Of a stretch of DNA of 64,000 bases, positions 24,012-33,606 are shown piece after piece; within the stretch, counting starts at the first letter, position 1, and each line of letters opens with the position of its first letter. Location: contig CACXQV010000007.1 of the NCBI GenBank assembly GCA_902769875.1, forward strand, positions 1-64,000, read 5' to 3'. The notes below the pieces were generated by a model that was not told the origin of the DNA, did not search any database, and was given only the letters and a program-made list of their open reading frames with translations. The translations under genes were made by a program, and so were the position numbers. The DNA is from an uncultured Bacteroidia bacterium (lineage in GTDB: Bacteria; Bacteroidota; Bacteroidia; Bacteroidales; F082).

Positions 24012-26054
24012 ATGAAAAAATTTACCTTTGCCTTGACGGCTTTGCTGGCTTTCTCATTCTCACTTAAAGCCCAGCAATTTGTCTCGACGGATCCTACCAA
24101 CAGGAACGTCATCATCGAAGAGTTCACCGGACGTAACTGCGGCTATTGCCCTGACGGTCACCGTATCGTCAACGAGCTGATGGCCAGCAACCCAGGCCGT
24201 GTGTGGGGTGTCAATATCCACGCTGGCGGTTATGCCGTGACATCTTATCCCAATATGATCACCCCTGATGGCAACACCATTCATGGCGGTTTCAACATTT
24301 CGGGCTATCCTACGGGTGTGGTCAACCGTAGCACCCCTGACGGACAGAGCAGAAGCGCATGGGCTGGCATGGCCAATACCCAAATGAGCCAAGTTTCGGA
24401 ATGCAACGTTGCCGGCATGGTCGTCATCAATCCTGAAAACCGTATGGCCACCATCACCGTGGAAGTGTATTACACGGGCAATAGCACCGTAAGCGAGAAC
24501 TATCTGACCGTTGCCATGCTTCAAGACAGCATCCTCGGTTCGCAGGCCGACTATGGTAACTACAATCCTACGCAATGGGTTGGCAACCAATATGTCCATA
24601 CCCATATTTTGCGCGATGTCATCACCAGCAGCGCTTGGGGCGATCCTATTTCTCCCACAACGCAAGGCACGCTGATTACCCGTACCTATGAATACGAGAT
24701 TCCTGAAGTCATTGGCAGCCCCAATGGCGTCAATGTCGACCTCAACAACATTTTCTTCTTGGCTTGGGTCGCCGAACGTCAACAAGGCAACGCCTACCGT
24801 CCTATTTTGACGGGTTGCGAACTCGATATGGTCCAAGGCGTGGATGCGCCCATCTATCCTTCGGTCACTGGTGTTATGCAGGCGGGTGGAAACACTTGCT
24901 CCCACACTAAGGTCATCGAAGTGGGTGTGCAAAACTTGGGCTATGAAACCATTACCAGCATGACCGTTGAGGTTGAATTGGAAGGCGAAACCACTACCAT
25001 TTCATGGGAAGGCGAGTTGCCGCAATATGCCGGCGAAAAGCTGACCACTACGATTGACGTGCCTTTCGGAACTTATACCGCCAATGTGAACATCGTTGAA
25101 GCCAACGGAACGCCTTGCAGCCACCAAGGTTCGGGCTCGATCAGCTGCATTGAATGGGCCGACCTCGAAACCGAAGCGGATGAGGTGGAGTTGCGCCTCG
25201 ACCTGATGCAAGACAAATACGGTGCCCAAATCACTTGGGATGTGACCGCTTCCGACGGCACGGTGCTTGCTTCGGGTGGCCCTTACATCACCTTGGCCGG
25301 TGCCACCTCAACCCAGTTGAACATCGAATATTTCACCGTTCCTGCCGACGAATGCGCCACCTTCCACATTCACGACGGCGGCCAAAACGGCATTTGCTGC
25401 TCCTATGGCCATGGCTACTATATCATCAAGGACAGCGAAGGCAATGTGCTGGTCGGTGACGAGGACAATGGTCAATTTGGCTCCGATGCCTACCACCTGA
25501 TTTCGGTCAGAGGCCCACAGGCTAATGTGAGCATCGGCGCGACTGAGGTGAGTGGCGTCAATTACAACCACGCCGACTTCGCCGCTCCGCTCGAGTATGA
25601 TGGCTATCCCGACGAGGTGGGCTTCGAGTGCAAAAAGGTCACAAGCTCCGAGCCTATGATTATCAACGGTTTCCTCAACGAGTTCCGCAATATCTTGGGC
25701 TTCACCGACGAACTTGAGCCTTCGAGCATCTATATGGTGAAGGCTTACGCCATCGTCAATGGCCAAACCTATTATGGCACCGAAACCACCTTCCAGACTT
25801 GGACCGAAGGCCTCAACGAGCTGGCTGCTTCGTTGAAGCTCTATCCCAACCCGACTTCAAGCGTGCTGAACATCGAAGGCGAGGGCTTGTGCAGTGTTGA
25901 GGTTTACAACGCTATGGGTCAGCGCGTGATGACGATTGAAGCCAACGGCAGCGTTAAGGTTGACACCGAAATGTTGAGCAACGGAATGTATGTCGCTCGC
26001 ATCCATGCCAACGATGGCACGGTGATTAACCGCACTTTCTCAGTGGCTAAGTAA
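24012..26054 (+). CDS. Omp28-related secreted protein with T9SS sorting domain
   Basis: A 680-residue protein with a signal peptide (about 1-20, ending S-L-K-A). The Omp28/thioredoxin-like domain starts I-I-E-E-F-T-G-R-N-C-G-Y-C with a CxxC pair. Beta-rich domains follow, one with H-I-H-D-G-G-Q-N-G-I-C-C-S-Y-G-H-G-Y-Y, and the C-terminal sorting domain reads L-Y-P-N-P-T-S-S-V-L-N-I ... G-M-Y-V-A-R-I. It should be exported by the type IX system. The CxxC suggests redox or scaffold use, but Omp28 proteins have no firm enzymatic role. Confidence 0.82.
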   Translation: MKKFTFALTALLAFSFSLKAQQFVSTDPTNRNVIIEEFTGRNCGYCPDGHRIVNELMASNPGRVWGVNIHAGGYAVTSYPNMITPDGNTIHGGFNISGYPTGVVNRSTPDGQSRSAWAGMANTQMSQVSECNVAGMVVINPENRMATITVEVYYTGNSTVSENYLTVAMLQDSILGSQADYGNYNPTQWVGNQYVHTHILRDVITSSAWGDPISPTTQGTLITRTYEYEIPEVIGSPNGVNVDLNNIFFLAWVAERQQGNAYRPILTGCELDMVQGVDAPIYPSVTGVMQAGGNTCSHTKVIEVGVQNLGYETITSMTVEVELEGETTTISWEGELPQYAGEKLTTTIDVPFGTYTANVNIVEANGTPCSHQGSGSISCIEWADLETEADEVELRLDLMQDKYGAQITWDVTASDGTVLASGGPYITLAGATSTQLNIEYFTVPADECATFHIHDGGQNGICCSYGHGYYIIKDSEGNVLVGDEDNGQFGSDAYHLISVRGPQANVSIGATEVSGVNYNHADFAAPLEYDGYPDEVGFECKKVTSSEPMIINGFLNEFRNILGFTDELEPSSIYMVKAYAIVNGQTYYGTETTFQTWTEGLNELAASLKLYPNPTSSVLNIEGEGLCSVEVYNAMGQRVMTIEANGSVKVDTEMLSNGMYVARIHANDGTVINRTFSVAK

Positions 26055-26071
26055 AGCTCGCTGGTTCAAAC

Positions 26072-26106
26072 GAAAAAAGCCATCTCGTTTTGAGGTGGCT
26101 TTTTTC
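26072..26106 (+). terminator. Rho-independent terminator after the Omp28-like gene
   Basis: GAAAAAAGCCATCTC pairs with GAGGTGGCTTTTTTC (one mismatch) around a 5-base loop. It is bidirectional in form and could also end pyrF transcription from the other side. A REP-like CGTCATTGCGAGGCATC follows. Confidence 0.8.
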
Positions 26107-26222
26107 GTCATTGCGAGGCATCATTCCGTGAAGACGGAAGAAGCCATCCGGAAGTTATGTGTGGAGGCTTCCCTTTTCTGCCCGAGAGATGGCGGCTGTT
26201 CTTTCGCCAAGATGTTCGGTTT

Positions 26223-27050
26223 TTAATGTATTCCTTTGGCTTTGAGCAAGTCCGCCATTGCTTCTTGCAGTTTCTTCGCTTCTTCGCCGGCACGCACGGC
26301 AAAGTCGCTGCCGTTGGAGGCATAGATAATCCCTCTCGACGAGTTGACCAACAGGCCGCATTCGTCGTTCAAGCCGTTGTGGGCTACGGCCTGCAAGTCG
26401 CCGCCTTGCGCACCCACTCCGGGCACGAGGAAGAAATAGTCGGGCAACATCTTACGGATTTCGCCCAATTCTTCAGGATGCGTCGCCCCGACCACAAACA
26501 TCATCTGCTCCGAAGTGGCCCAAGTGGTGGCGGTTTGCAAAACTTGCTGGTGCAGCATACGTTCCCCGACATTCAGGTATTGGAAATCCTGCGAGCCTTT
26601 GTTGGAGGTCAAGGCCAAGAGCACGACCCATTTGTCCTCGAAGTTGAGGAAAGGTTCCACGGAATCCTTGCCCATGTAGGGTGCCACTGTCAGGGCATCG
26701 GCTTTCAGGGTGTTGAAGAAAGCCTTGGCGTAGTTGGCCGAGGTGTTCCCTATGTCGCCACGCTTGGCATCGGCGATGATGAAGATGTCGGGGTGGTTGT
26801 TGTGGATGTATTGGATGGTACGCTCAAGGCTCAGCCAGCCTTTGGCACCATACACCTCGTAGAATGCAGTGTTGGGCTTGTAAGCCACAGCGTATGGCGC
26901 AGTGTGGTTGATAATCTGTTTGTTAAACTCAAAAACAGGGTCGTCCATAGCCAACAATTCCTGAGGAATCTTGTTGATGTCGGTGTCCAACCCGACGCAA
27001 AGGAACGACTGCTTTTTCTTGATTTGCTCGAAAAGTTGCTTCTTATTCAT
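26223..27050 (-). CDS. pyrF: Orotidine 5'-phosphate decarboxylase, type 2
   Basis: A 275-residue enzyme for the last step of UMP synthesis. The active-site segment is [13 protein letters not shown], with substrate loops L-C-V-G-L-D-T-D near the N-terminus and V-P-G-V-G-A-Q-G-G plus N-S-S-R-G-I near the end, all typical of the longer type 2 family. The start M-N-K-K-Q-L at 27050 is chosen over an open extension to 27185, because that extension reads through the repeat at 27111-27198. prfA lies upstream on the same strand, separated by that repeat. Confidence 0.93.
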   Translation of the reverse strand: MNKKQLFEQIKKKQSFLCVGLDTDINKIPQELLAMDDPVFEFNKQIINHTAPYAVAYKPNTAFYEVYGAKGWLSLERTIQYIHNNHPDIFIIADAKRGDIGNTSANYAKAFFNTLKADALTVAPYMGKDSVEPFLNFEDKWVVLLALTSNKGSQDFQYLNVGERMLHQQVLQTATTWATSEQMMFVVGATHPEELGEIRKMLPDYFFLVPGVGAQGGDLQAVAHNGLNDECGLLVNSSRGIIYASNGSDFAVRAGEEAKKLQEAMADLLKAKGIH

Positions 27051-27110
27051 AGTATAAATATTTGTTGCATTAGAAAAGAGAGCATGAAAGACTAACCTGC
27101 TGCTTTTTGC

Positions 27111-27198
27111 CGTCATGGCGGACGAGGATCCGCCATCTCCCATGCGCGAAGGAGTATCCTTTTCGCTCAGGGGATTGCGGGTCAAGCCCGCAATGACG
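27111..27198. repeat. REP-like palindromic repeat between prfA and pyrF
   Basis: Two palindromic halves: GTCATGGCGGACGAGGATCC with GCCAT, and ATTGCGGGTCAAGCCCGCAA followed by TGACG. The same composite occurs at 46906-46982 between grpE and dnaJ. The second half resembles a repeat seen in many bacteria (GCGGGCTTGACCCGC). Confidence 0.75.
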
Positions 27199-27218
27199 GC
27201 AAGGGGTGAGAGGTAATA

Positions 27219-28325
27219 TCATGATTCAATGTTTTCTTTCAGTCTTTCAGCGTTTTCCGCCATCATCAACCTGTTGATGATTTCATCCAAGTCGCCATCC
27301 ATGACGGCGGCGAGGTTATAGACCGTGAGGCCTTCCACGCGGTGGTCGGTGACGCGGCCTTGGGGGTAGTTGTAGGTGCGGATCTTCGCCGAGCGGTCGC
27401 CGGTGGAGACCATGGTCTTGCGCTTGGCGGAGATGTCGCTGATATATTTCTGGTATTCCATGTCGTAGATGCGTGTGCGCAGTCGCGACAGGGCGCGTTC
27501 ACGGTTCTTGGGCTGGTCGCGGGTTTCGGTACACTCGATGAGGATTTCTTGCATTTCGCCCGTGTTGGGGTTCTTCCACATATAGCGCAGTCGCACACCC
27601 GACTCCACTTTGTTCACGTTTTGGCCACCTGCGCCCGATGAGCGGAAGGTGTCCCACTTGATTTCTCCTTCATTGATTTCCACGTCAAACTCCTCTGCTT
27701 CGGGCAACACGGCCACCGAAGCGGCAGAGGTATGGATGCGGCCTTGAGTCTCGGTTTTGGGCACACGCTGCACACGGTGTACGCCCGACTCGAATTTCAG
27801 GATGCCATAGCAGCCATTGCCCGTCACGGAGAAGTCGATTTCCTTGTAGCCGCCGCTCGCGCCTTCGCTCACACTGGTCACTTCGACCTTCCAGCCACGG
27901 TTTTCACAGAATTTAGAGTACATTCGGAACAGGTCGCCGGCAAATAGGCAGGCCTCGTCACCGCCCGTGCCCGCGCGGATTTCCATGATGGCGTTCTTGT
28001 TGTCTTGCGGGTCTTTGGGAATCATCATCACGCGGATGTCTTGCTCCAATTGCTCGATGCGCGTTTGGGCGGTGTCCAATTCCTCTTGGGCCATCTTGCG
28101 CATCTCCTCGTCTTTCTCCGTGGCGAGGATTTCTCGCGCTTCTTCTACGTTGGCTTTCAGTGTCTTGTATTCCTTGAAGGCCATGACTATAGGCTCCAAG
28201 TCCTTATAGTCCTTGTTGAGCTTCACGAACTTCTTCATGTCGGAAGCCACGGCAGGGTCGGCGAGTTGTTCGCCCATTTCCTCCCATCGGTGCTTTATCG
28301 TTTCGAGTTTTGAGGTGATGTCCAT
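27219..28325 (-). CDS. prfA: Peptide chain release factor 1
   Basis: A 368-residue class I release factor for UAA and UAG. It shows the G-G-Q catalytic motif (233-235, in S-G-A-G-G-Q-N-V-N-K), the codon-recognition P-x-T as P-K-T in R-V-P-K-T-E-T-Q-G-R-I-H-T, and the conserved M-E-I-R-A-G-T-G-G-D-E-A block. Length and domains are complete. Its stop is followed by the repeat and pyrF. Confidence 0.95.
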   Translation of the reverse strand: MDITSKLETIKHRWEEMGEQLADPAVASDMKKFVKLNKDYKDLEPIVMAFKEYKTLKANVEEAREILATEKDEEMRKMAQEELDTAQTRIEQLEQDIRVMMIPKDPQDNKNAIMEIRAGTGGDEACLFAGDLFRMYSKFCENRGWKVEVTSVSEGASGGYKEIDFSVTGNGCYGILKFESGVHRVQRVPKTETQGRIHTSAASVAVLPEAEEFDVEINEGEIKWDTFRSSGAGGQNVNKVESGVRLRYMWKNPNTGEMQEILIECTETRDQPKNRERALSRLRTRIYDMEYQKYISDISAKRKTMVSTGDRSAKIRTYNYPQGRVTDHRVEGLTVYNLAAVMDGDLDEIINRLMMAENAERLKENIES

Positions 28326-28333
28326 AAACCCAA

Positions 28334-29029
28334 TTATTTTGTATCTGTTTTTATGGGGAGGGCAGGTCTATAACTGCTTAATCCATCAATATGTGCAAAC
28401 AAATCAGGGTCAATGTGAGCGAACATCGGATGTAATATGAAATCGATGCCTTCTCTTCTGGCTAATTTTGCCGCTGGTACAAAGTCGGCATCGCCAGCAA
28501 CCAAAATAATTGTATCCACTAACTTTTTCAGTGCCAAAGAGGAAATGTCAACACCTATTTTCATGTCGATGCCTTTCTGTCGAATCTCCATATAGACATC
28601 ATCTTCTTTCAAGTCTTCGAGTTTCTTTTTTCCTGATAGCAGTTCTTTAGTGATTTCTGGGTGGAGCATCCAATTTCCGTTGTCTTTCAGTGTGCCGAGG
28701 CGCAATGCAACTTTACGCTTTCTTCTCAATGCATCAAATAGTTTGCATCTGAAAATGTATTCGGTTGATTTGCTGAAATCTACGGACTTATGCGTAATCG
28801 GATTGTGAAATTTCTTGCCTAATGGCATACAATCGTAGTAGAAAATGCGAAAAAGCGTATTATTGCCAACCATGTGCAAGGCCATGGAATGCATACAATC
28901 AGCAATTTCCTCGGCTGATAAACTTCTGTCTTTATTGTATAGTGCGTTGAATCTTTTCAGAAAGAAACCACCATCAATAAGTACAGCGATTTTTGTTGGG
29001 GGCAGAGTGTGTAATGTATCTTTCCTCAT
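28334..29029 (-). CDS. NYN-domain (LabA/DUF88-like) protein
   Basis: A 231-residue PIN-like fold protein. The core starts K-I-A-V-L-I-D-G-G-F-F with the first conserved Asp, then V-D-T-I-I-L-V-A-G-D-A-D-F-V-P with the later acidic cluster, as in NYN ribonucleases. Between them, V-D-I-S-S-L-A-L-K-K fits the family. The start M-R-K-D-T-L at 29029 is fixed by a -7 box at 29130-29123; longer open frames start at or before the expected transcript start. The stop lies eight bases before the prfA start. RNA cleavage is likely but not shown. Confidence 0.85.
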   Translation of the reverse strand: MRKDTLHTLPPTKIAVLIDGGFFLKRFNALYNKDRSLSAEEIADCMHSMALHMVGNNTLFRIFYYDCMPLGKKFHNPITHKSVDFSKSTEYIFRCKLFDALRRKRKVALRLGTLKDNGNWMLHPEITKELLSGKKKLEDLKEDDVYMEIRQKGIDMKIGVDISSLALKKLVDTIILVAGDADFVPAAKLARREGIDFILHPMFAHIDPDLFAHIDGLSSYRPALPIKTDTK

Positions 29030-29122
29030 AATTAAAAAACAAGCTCGCGGGTAGGCTTGTTCATTATCAAGATTTGGCAGATGCCACCGGAACAAACGTC
29101 GCCGTGAGCGTAATCGTGTTTG

Positions 29123-29130
29123 CAAAGATA
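29123..29130 (-). promoter_or_regulatory. -7 box (TATCTTTG, minus strand) of the NYN gene
   Basis: TATCTTTG reads 29130 to 29123 on the minus strand, giving a leader of about 85-90 bases. It rules out the in-frame extension of the NYN protein to 29125. Confidence 0.6.
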
Positions 29131-29178
29131 CATACTTTTTTGAAAATAGAATGGATAATTCTAATTTATTTGTGTAAT

Positions 29179-29322
29179 TTAGAATTGTTCCAAATCAATT
29201 CCCCATTCGTCTCGTTGCTGTCTTTGCCATTCGACAGGATCTGTTATTTCTTTCATTATTCCACCTTTAGGGAGTGATTCCAATAATTCAGAAATTTCTT
29301 GAACCGCACAACGTTTTGTCAT
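29179..29322 (-). CDS. Small hypothetical protein (47 residues), antitoxin-like appearance
   Basis: It starts M-T-K-R-C-A-V-Q-E-I-S-E-L-L-E-S-L and ends Q-R-D-E-W-G-I-D-L-E-Q-F. The acidic, Trp- and Glu-rich tail P-V-E-W-Q-R-Q-Q-R-D-E-W resembles small antitoxin tails, but no toxin partner is adjacent. A -7 box TATTTTTG on the minus strand (29353-29346), 23 bases upstream, supports this start over the longer open frame to 29481. I do not recognise a family. Confidence 0.5.
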   Translation of the reverse strand: MTKRCAVQEISELLESLPKGGIMKEITDPVEWQRQQRDEWGIDLEQF

Positions 29323-29516
29323 TATTATGTTTTTGACATACTTCACAAAAATACAAAATTCTTGGCGAAAAATGGCGTTTTTCCAAATTTCGCCAATAAA
29401 AGATTTGGATGATGGCCTTGGCTTAGTGTTTTTCTGTGATGTCCGCGTTTCCAAAATGGTTGGGCACAAAACACGAATCATGTATTGCCACCATATTAAT
29501 CAGAAGATTAATGAGC

Positions 29517-30944
29517 TTAGAATGCATTGATGAGATGGTTCTCCCCGTCAATGAAGAGTAAACCATTCTCGTCAACCAAGTATGCCTTCGACCAATTGTC
29601 AGGAAGATGTATTGTCCATACGATTGATCCTGTCGCATCCACGAGGCTTACTTTGTTCTTTGATTCGAGATAATACAACAATAAATAGTCGCCAGTAGCT
29701 GTTTGAAAGGCGTCTGCAAGGATGTAATCTGCTTCTGCAATGCCATGATTTAGGTCAAAATGGGCATTTTCATTGGAAAACGGCAATTCAAGTATTCGAC
29801 CGCTGTTGTAGTTGGTGATGATAGGTGCCACATTGAAATAAGCGTTCTGCTTGTCGATTGTCATCAAGCATAGTTTTGTTCCTAAGTGATGCTGCTCATT
29901 GAAGTCAGGAATAAAAACATTGTCAACCAATGACTTGAATCGGATTTCATCGTTTCTTCTCTCCATTCTGCAAAGGATGTGCTTTTCGGATTCTTCTTTT
30001 TGTGATATGCCCAAAATGATGTCGTCCCAGTCGTTGATTTGAAAGACGCAGTGCGCGTATGCATTGACTATAAAATCGTCGAATCGTAATGAATTCCGAA
30101 AGCGTAATGGATAGATTTCCTGAATGTTGAGTTGTTCGTCCAAAAGGACGATGGCACTTTCATTCATCACTTTGACGGCGGAATCTTGTCTTTTTTCGTT
30201 GTAATAGCTTTCGATATAGTTGACGTTGATGAGCAAAAATAACGTGTCATTAAAGATACAGCCATTGTTGATCTTGACTCTTCCGAAATCTGGAATATAG
30301 GGCTTAATCTCTGTGGCATAACGATTTACGTCCGTCCAAGCCTTTTCATCTTGGAAAACGTTTTGATAAAGTATAGAGAGGTCTGAATCTGCAAAATCAT
30401 GGGTTTTCAAAAATCGGAAATCCGAATCGAAAAGGTGAAGTTCGTTGTAGGTAAAATCCATAAAAAGGAATTTGTCTTTCAAGGGAATGCATCTGCTGTC
30501 TTCAGAAAGGGTCAATTCTTCGGGCAATTGGGCGAGCCTATTATCGAATTTGTGTTTGTGCAGCCTATTAATAATAGTTTTCCATTCCTCATTTTGGTTC
30601 AAATTGGCATCGAAAACGAGCACGTTTTCCTTGTAATAATACAGCCAAGGAAAGATGTTGTGCGAAAGGGATGCGTAAAGCGAATCGTCGCAAATGAAGT
30701 CAAAGTCACGTTTGATGTGCAAAAACTTGTCTGTGAACTTCTTGGCTTCTTTTGTTGTGCTGTTTTGAAAGACCAAGTGCAACGGAATGGTTTCATCGAT
30801 GCTGTCGAGCATCCGATACTGGTTGAAGCAGTTGGGGCAAAGGTTGGTGTTGGCGGTGACGAAAACTTCTTCGCTTTGCGCCGTACACGAAATCGTCATC
30901 GTGACGAGCATGAGTGCCAAAAGGCTTTTTCTGTTGCTGTGCAT
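29517..30944 (-). CDS. Hypothetical lipoprotein, possibly 6-bladed beta-propeller type
   Basis: A 475-residue protein with a lipoprotein signal (M-H-S-N-R-K-S ... T-I-S-C). After the signal is a pair of Cys (N-L-C-P-N-C-F) followed by a long beta-rich region with repeated blocks such as L-H-L-F-D-S-D-F and V-S-L-V-D-A-T-G-S-I-V-W. This looks like the Bacteroidota 6-bladed propeller lipoproteins, though I cannot confirm it. The start at 30944 gives a good signal peptide; an in-frame extension to 31001 does not. Codon use is more A/T-rich than in the core genes. Confidence 0.7.
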   Translation of the reverse strand: MHSNRKSLLALMLVTMTISCTAQSEEVFVTANTNLCPNCFNQYRMLDSIDETIPLHLVFQNSTTKEAKKFTDKFLHIKRDFDFICDDSLYASLSHNIFPWLYYYKENVLVFDANLNQNEEWKTIINRLHKHKFDNRLAQLPEELTLSEDSRCIPLKDKFLFMDFTYNELHLFDSDFRFLKTHDFADSDLSILYQNVFQDEKAWTDVNRYATEIKPYIPDFGRVKINNGCIFNDTLFLLINVNYIESYYNEKRQDSAVKVMNESAIVLLDEQLNIQEIYPLRFRNSLRFDDFIVNAYAHCVFQINDWDDIILGISQKEESEKHILCRMERRNDEIRFKSLVDNVFIPDFNEQHHLGTKLCLMTIDKQNAYFNVAPIITNYNSGRILELPFSNENAHFDLNHGIAEADYILADAFQTATGDYLLLYYLESKNKVSLVDATGSIVWTIHLPDNWSKAYLVDENGLLFIDGENHLINAF

Positions 30945-31162
30945 ATTGTTACATTTTGATTGATTTGCTTGCAAAATTGGTGAAAACACGGTGCAAAACA
31001 AGGGAAAGTTGTTGGAAAATTGCTGGAATTTGTTTTGGAAAATGTTTTATAATTTATTGATAATCTATTTGTTGCAAATTTCTTGGATTAGAATGACGGA
31101 AAATCGTTGGAATTTGGTTTCCGATGTCGGCTGAAAAAGATGACTTGATGAGACAAAACCTT

Positions 31163-31170
31163 TATTTTTG
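31163..31170 (+). promoter_or_regulatory. -7 box (TATTTTTG) of the membrane HTH gene
   Basis: It ends 18 bases before the ATG at 31189 and overlaps an in-frame TTG at 31168, which rules that TTG out as a start. The rest of the 244-bp gap between the divergent genes is A/T-rich with no other feature seen. Confidence 0.55.
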
Positions 31171-31188
31171 CAAACAAAAACCGGCATT

Positions 31189-31812
31189 ATGTTTGACACC
31201 ATTACAAAACCGACGACCATTCATTTGGATGAGCCATTTGAAAACCTGTCAATTTCAACTGACAGTATTGATGGAACGACCACCTATCGCCTTGTCCTTG
31301 GAAAGAAAGGGAACGATTCGCAATCAAGTGTGATTTGGGAAAGCCTGTTTTTTGGCTCGTTGGTGATCATTTTGGTGCTTGCATTTTGGTTCTGGTTTAG
31401 AAAGAAAACGCCAAAGAATCTGTCGATTGAAGTAAAACAGGATTCAGAAACCATATTAAGGAACGAAATGCTTCGTCTCTCGGAGGCGTATAAAACGTTT
31501 GTCAAAAAAGGCTATTTTTCGGTGAATCGAAGAACCTCTCTTGAGATGGTAAATGAGCAGGAAATCAGTGCTTTGTGTGAGAGTGTGGCGAACACTTTCA
31601 CATCATTTTCCGTTTGGCTTCGGGAGAAAGACCTTTCTGAAAAGGATTTCCTGTTTTGCTGTTTGCTGAAATCGGGGCTATCGACCTTTGAATTGGCCGA
31701 AATCTACTGTGTTTCAGAAAGTGCCATTTTCAAACGGAAACAGAAACTGAAGGAAAGGCTTGGTTTTGGCTCTGACGCTCGTGCTTTGGATGCTATCATT
31801 CAGGAACTGTGA
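31189..31812 (+). CDS. Membrane-anchored protein with C-terminal helix-turn-helix
   Basis: A 207-residue protein with a short N-terminal beta-rich part, one membrane segment (W-E-S-L-F-F-G-S-L-V-I-I-L-V-L-A-F-W), a helical linker, and a C-terminal HTH of the LuxR/sigma-region-4 kind (L-S-T-F-E-L-A-E-I-Y-C-V-S-E-S-A-I-F-K-R-K-Q-K-L). Such one-component membrane regulators occur in Bacteroidota. The gene is divergent from the propeller-like lipoprotein gene, a possible target. No family name is certain. Confidence 0.65.
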   Translation: MFDTITKPTTIHLDEPFENLSISTDSIDGTTTYRLVLGKKGNDSQSSVIWESLFFGSLVIILVLAFWFWFRKKTPKNLSIEVKQDSETILRNEMLRLSEAYKTFVKKGYFSVNRRTSLEMVNEQEISALCESVANTFTSFSVWLREKDLSEKDFLFCCLLKSGLSTFELAEIYCVSESAIFKRKQKLKERLGFGSDARALDAIIQEL

Positions 31813-31924
31813 AACTGTATCCATTCGGGCAAGTCTTGCGAAAGATGCACAACTAAACAAAAATGGCGAAAACCGGTGTCTTGCCGATTTCCGCCAATAA
31901 ATCCATTCCGAAAATTGATGTCTG

Positions 31925-32335
31925 TTACTCTGCTGGCGTAGTAAAACAAATGTCTTTGCCAAATACAGTCTGTCCACCCCATACAATTGCAAACGCCCTG
32001 AAATGATATTCGGTTCCAGCCTCCTGAACAGGGATTATCCATTCAAAAGGACGGGGAAGCGAAAGGTCAGGGTGATAGTTAATATCTTGTTGCACAACAA
32101 GGTACATTTCGGACATGTCAGGATTAGGACTCTTTCCCAAACAGTAACCGTATGCCTCAAGTTCATCAAGATTCTTGTCAAGCGATTTGATGGTGCCGGT
32201 AATCTTTGCGTAATGTGCCTGTACTTCTTCGGGCTGGTTGGTTTTGATGGTGACTTTTTCACCGTTTTTGTTGCAACTTGTGAATCCGAAAACGAGCAAA
32301 ATGCCCAAAATGCAGAAAAACTTTGATTTGTTCAT
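31925..32335 (-). CDS. Hypothetical lipoprotein with fibronectin III-like domain
   Basis: A 136-residue protein. The lipoprotein signal ends G-F-T-S-C, and the mature part is one beta-sandwich-like domain with A-Y-G-Y-C-L-G-K-S-P-N-P and Y-H-F-R-A-F-A-I-V-W-G-G-Q-T-V-F-G-K-D-I-C-F-T-T, a pattern common in FnIII-like domains of Bacteroidota surface proteins. It lies 23 bases downstream of the purM stop-side gap on the same strand order (purM follows it on the minus strand). Its role is unknown. Confidence 0.7.
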   Translation of the reverse strand: MNKSKFFCILGILLVFGFTSCNKNGEKVTIKTNQPEEVQAHYAKITGTIKSLDKNLDELEAYGYCLGKSPNPDMSEMYLVVQQDINYHPDLSLPRPFEWIIPVQEAGTEYHFRAFAIVWGGQTVFGKDICFTTPAE

Positions 32336-32358
32336 GGTGTTGATGTTTTATTGGTTGG

Positions 32359-33519
32359 TTAATACTCAAATGTTCCAAACTCGCTCTTAATAGTCAATCT
32401 CTTAGTTTGCGATGCCTCCATATGCCCAATAATCTGACTATCAATATCGAACTGCTTCGCAATAGCAATCATCTCATTGGCGGCTTTTTCGTTAGTGTAG
32501 ATTTCCAAACGATGGCCCATATTGAAGACCTTGTACATCTCGTGCCAGTTGGTGCCCGATGCGGCTTGGATCATCTTGAACAAAGGCGGCAAGGCCAACA
32601 TATTGTCTTTCACAATGTGCAGCTTGTCAACGAAATGCAGCACCTTGGTCTGGGCACCGCCGCTGCAATGGATGATGCCGTGGATTTGCTTGCGGAAGTC
32701 CTTCAGGATTGGTATCATCAGCGGGGCGTAGGTGCGGGTGGGCGAGAGGATGAGTTTGCCCACGTCCACGCTGGGGACTTCGGTCGGGTCGGTGAGCTTG
32801 TGCGGACCTGAATAGACCAAATCTTCAGGAATGCTGTGGTCGTAGCTCTCGTCGTATTTCTCGGCCAGATAATGGTTGAGCATATCGTGGCGCGCCGAGG
32901 TGAGGCCGTTGCTGCCCATGCCGCCGTTGTAGCTGTCCTCGTAGGTGGCTTGGCCGTAAGAGGCGAAGGCCACGATGACATCATTCGGCTGTATGTTGTT
33001 CTCAATCACTTCGTCGCGACGGATGCGTGTCGTCACGGTGCTGTCGACGATGACGGTGCGCACCAAGTCGCCTACGTCGGCGGTTTCGCCTCCTGTGAGG
33101 TAGATGCCGATGCCGAGTTTGCGCAATTTCTCCAAGAAATGCTCCGTTCCGTTAATCAAGGCGGAAATCACCTCGCCCGGAATCAGGCTTTTGTTGCGCC
33201 CGATGGTGGAGGAGAGCAGCATGTTGTCGGTCGCGCCCACGCAGATGAGGTCGTCGGTGTTCATCACCACGGCATCTTGCGCCACGCCTTCCCACACGCT
33301 CATGTCGCCTGTCTCTTTCCAATAGAGGTAGGCCAATGAGGATTTGGTTCCCGCGCCGTCGGCGTGCATGATGTTGCAATAGAGCGGGTCGCCGCCGAGG
33401 ATGTCGGGGATGATTTTGCAGAAAGCGTTGGGATACAATCCCTTATCAAGGTTCTTTATGGCATTGTGGATGTCTTCCTTTTCGGCTGAAACGCCGCGTT
33501 GACTGTAGCGATTGTCCAT
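32359..33519 (-). CDS. purM: Phosphoribosylformylglycinamidine cyclo-ligase (AIR synthase)
   Basis: A 386-residue PurM-family protein of the Bacteroidota type, for the fifth step of purine synthesis. It shows R-Y-S-Q-R-G-V-S near the start, H-A-D-G-A-G-T-K-S, M-N-T-D-D-L-I-C-V-G-A and L-T-G-G-E-T-A-D-V at the ATP/metal site, and M-G-H-R-L-E-I-Y near the end. Slightly longer than the E. coli enzyme. A PurF-like gene is elsewhere in the window (57319), so the pathway is not clustered. Confidence 0.9.
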   Translation of the reverse strand: MDNRYSQRGVSAEKEDIHNAIKNLDKGLYPNAFCKIIPDILGGDPLYCNIMHADGAGTKSSLAYLYWKETGDMSVWEGVAQDAVVMNTDDLICVGATDNMLLSSTIGRNKSLIPGEVISALINGTEHFLEKLRKLGIGIYLTGGETADVGDLVRTVIVDSTVTTRIRRDEVIENNIQPNDVIVAFASYGQATYEDSYNGGMGSNGLTSARHDMLNHYLAEKYDESYDHSIPEDLVYSGPHKLTDPTEVPSVDVGKLILSPTRTYAPLMIPILKDFRKQIHGIIHCSGGAQTKVLHFVDKLHIVKDNMLALPPLFKMIQAASGTNWHEMYKVFNMGHRLEIYTNEKAANEMIAIAKQFDIDSQIIGHMEASQTKRLTIKSEFGTFEY

Positions 33520-33530
33520 ATTTTTTTTGA

Positions 33531-33600
33531 CTTCGGGACTTCGGGACTTCGGGACTACGGGCTTGGAGGTCTCGCAGTCCCGTAGTCTCGCAGTCTCGCG
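33531..33600. repeat. Short-word repeat hairpin between the PorE-like gene and purM
   Basis: Three CTTCGGGA words in tandem are followed by GACTACGGG, a short spacer, and CCCGTAGTCTCGCAGTC, which folds back. It sits 12 bases before the purM start. A similar element is at 45573-45648. Confidence 0.6.
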
Positions 33601-33606
33601 TCATAA